DNA from: an uncultured cyanobacterium
GTDB taxonomy: Bacteria; Cyanobacteriota; Cyanobacteriia; Cyanobacteriales; Microcystaceae
Direction of reading: 5' to 3'
Assembly: GCA_903887375.1 (NCBI GenBank)
Contig: CAISPN010000015.1
Span: 1 to 45,082, forward strand
Length of the DNA: 45,082 nucleotides
Shown in pieces: positions 44,988-45,082 of this stretch (position 1 is the first letter of the stretch; every line of letters begins with the position of its first letter). A program made the translations under genes and the position numbers. The notes under the pieces are model-generated. The model did not search any database and was not told the origin of the DNA. It saw nothing but the letters and a program-made list of their open reading frames with translations.

Positions 44988-45034
44988 CCCAGTTGAGACT
45001 GTTTGATCTAATATATTAGATAGTATCAACTGGG
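44988..45034. promoter_or_regulatory. Long composite palindrome before the last gene
   Basis: Outer arms CCCAGTTGA (44988-44996) and TCAACTGGG (45026-45034) enclose the perfect 16-bp palindrome ATCTAATATATTAGAT (45006-45021), with ACT/AGT pairing between. The right arm ends 6 bp before the next start codon. It could terminate the DUF1830 transcript or act as an operator or translation-control hairpin. Confidence 0.6.
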
Positions 45035-45039
45035 TGATT

Positions 45040-45082
45040 ATGGGATTTGATCCAGAACTCTATCAACATAAGCAATGGCTAG
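45040..45082 (+). CDS. Start of a gene cut by the window end
   Basis: ATG 45040 opens a frame MGFDPELYQHKQWL that runs off the window; GTG 45034 is an in-frame alternative. Only 14 residues are visible and I cannot name the product. Confidence 0.5.
   Translation, partial: MGFDPELYQHKQWL

Overview
The window is a 45 kb stretch of a cyanobacterial chromosome. Taxonomic evidence: psbM (photosystem II), ccmP (a beta-carboxysome shell protein, so a beta-cyanobacterium), an SLH/OprB iron-uptake-type porin, the SphR/SphS/PhoU phosphate module with cyanobacterial-type PHO boxes, the cyanobacterial CoaX variant, a DUF1830 protein and the cyanobacterial type of HTH-NACHT protein. Base composition looks moderately AT-rich. 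I found only one HIP1 octamer (GCGATCGC, near 29257), so this is not a HIP1-rich genome. I do not name a species.

Layout. 1-12.3 kb (+ strand): the 3' end of a secreted Calx-beta/RTX-type protein, then housekeeping genes: gnd, a nitrilase-family amidase, bioB-bioY-lspA, uppP, a GT26 glycosyltransferase with an extra C-terminal MshEN-like domain, rplU-rpmA-ribD, thrC and a FabF-like synthase, ending in tRNA-Ser(GCU). 12.5-21 kb (mostly - strand): an RRM protein, an ene-reductase coupled to a GT39-like membrane glycosyltransferase, cdsA (+), psbM behind murD, and atpB-atpE (beta/epsilon) with a hairpin in the spacer. 21-25.4 kb (+): a DacB-type peptidase, ccmP (TTG start), a proline-rich TonB-like protein and a heptose-phosphate kinase.

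25.4-29.0 kb is an accessory island. It holds a badly decayed MGH1-like glycosidase pseudogene, an AbrB/RelE toxin-antitoxin pair, and a two-gene operon encoding a HipA-like kinase and a partner with a HipA-N-like region plus a HIRAN domain. The kinase/HIRAN pair is bracketed by two same-orientation copies of a roughly 30-bp hairpin repeat. The island separates hldA from the other two heptose genes (GT9 heptosyltransferase and gmhB at 29.0-30.6 kb). I regard the kinase/HIRAN pair as the best candidate for an undescribed system here.

30.5-37.4 kb (- strand): minC-minD-minE, a porin whose promoter carries two perfect CTTAACCT PHO-box units spaced 11 bp apart, phoU, and the sphR-sphS two-component pair that probably reads such boxes. 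37.5-45 kb: a GHL10/DUF187 secreted glycosidase-like protein, the SRP RNA (ffs), a small membrane protein, coaX, an ankyrin-repeat protein convergent with an NLR-like HTH-NACHT protein, an AT-rich spacer, a DUF1830 gene, and the first codons of a gene that starts just after a long palindrome. Three convergent gene pairs overlap at their 3' ends.
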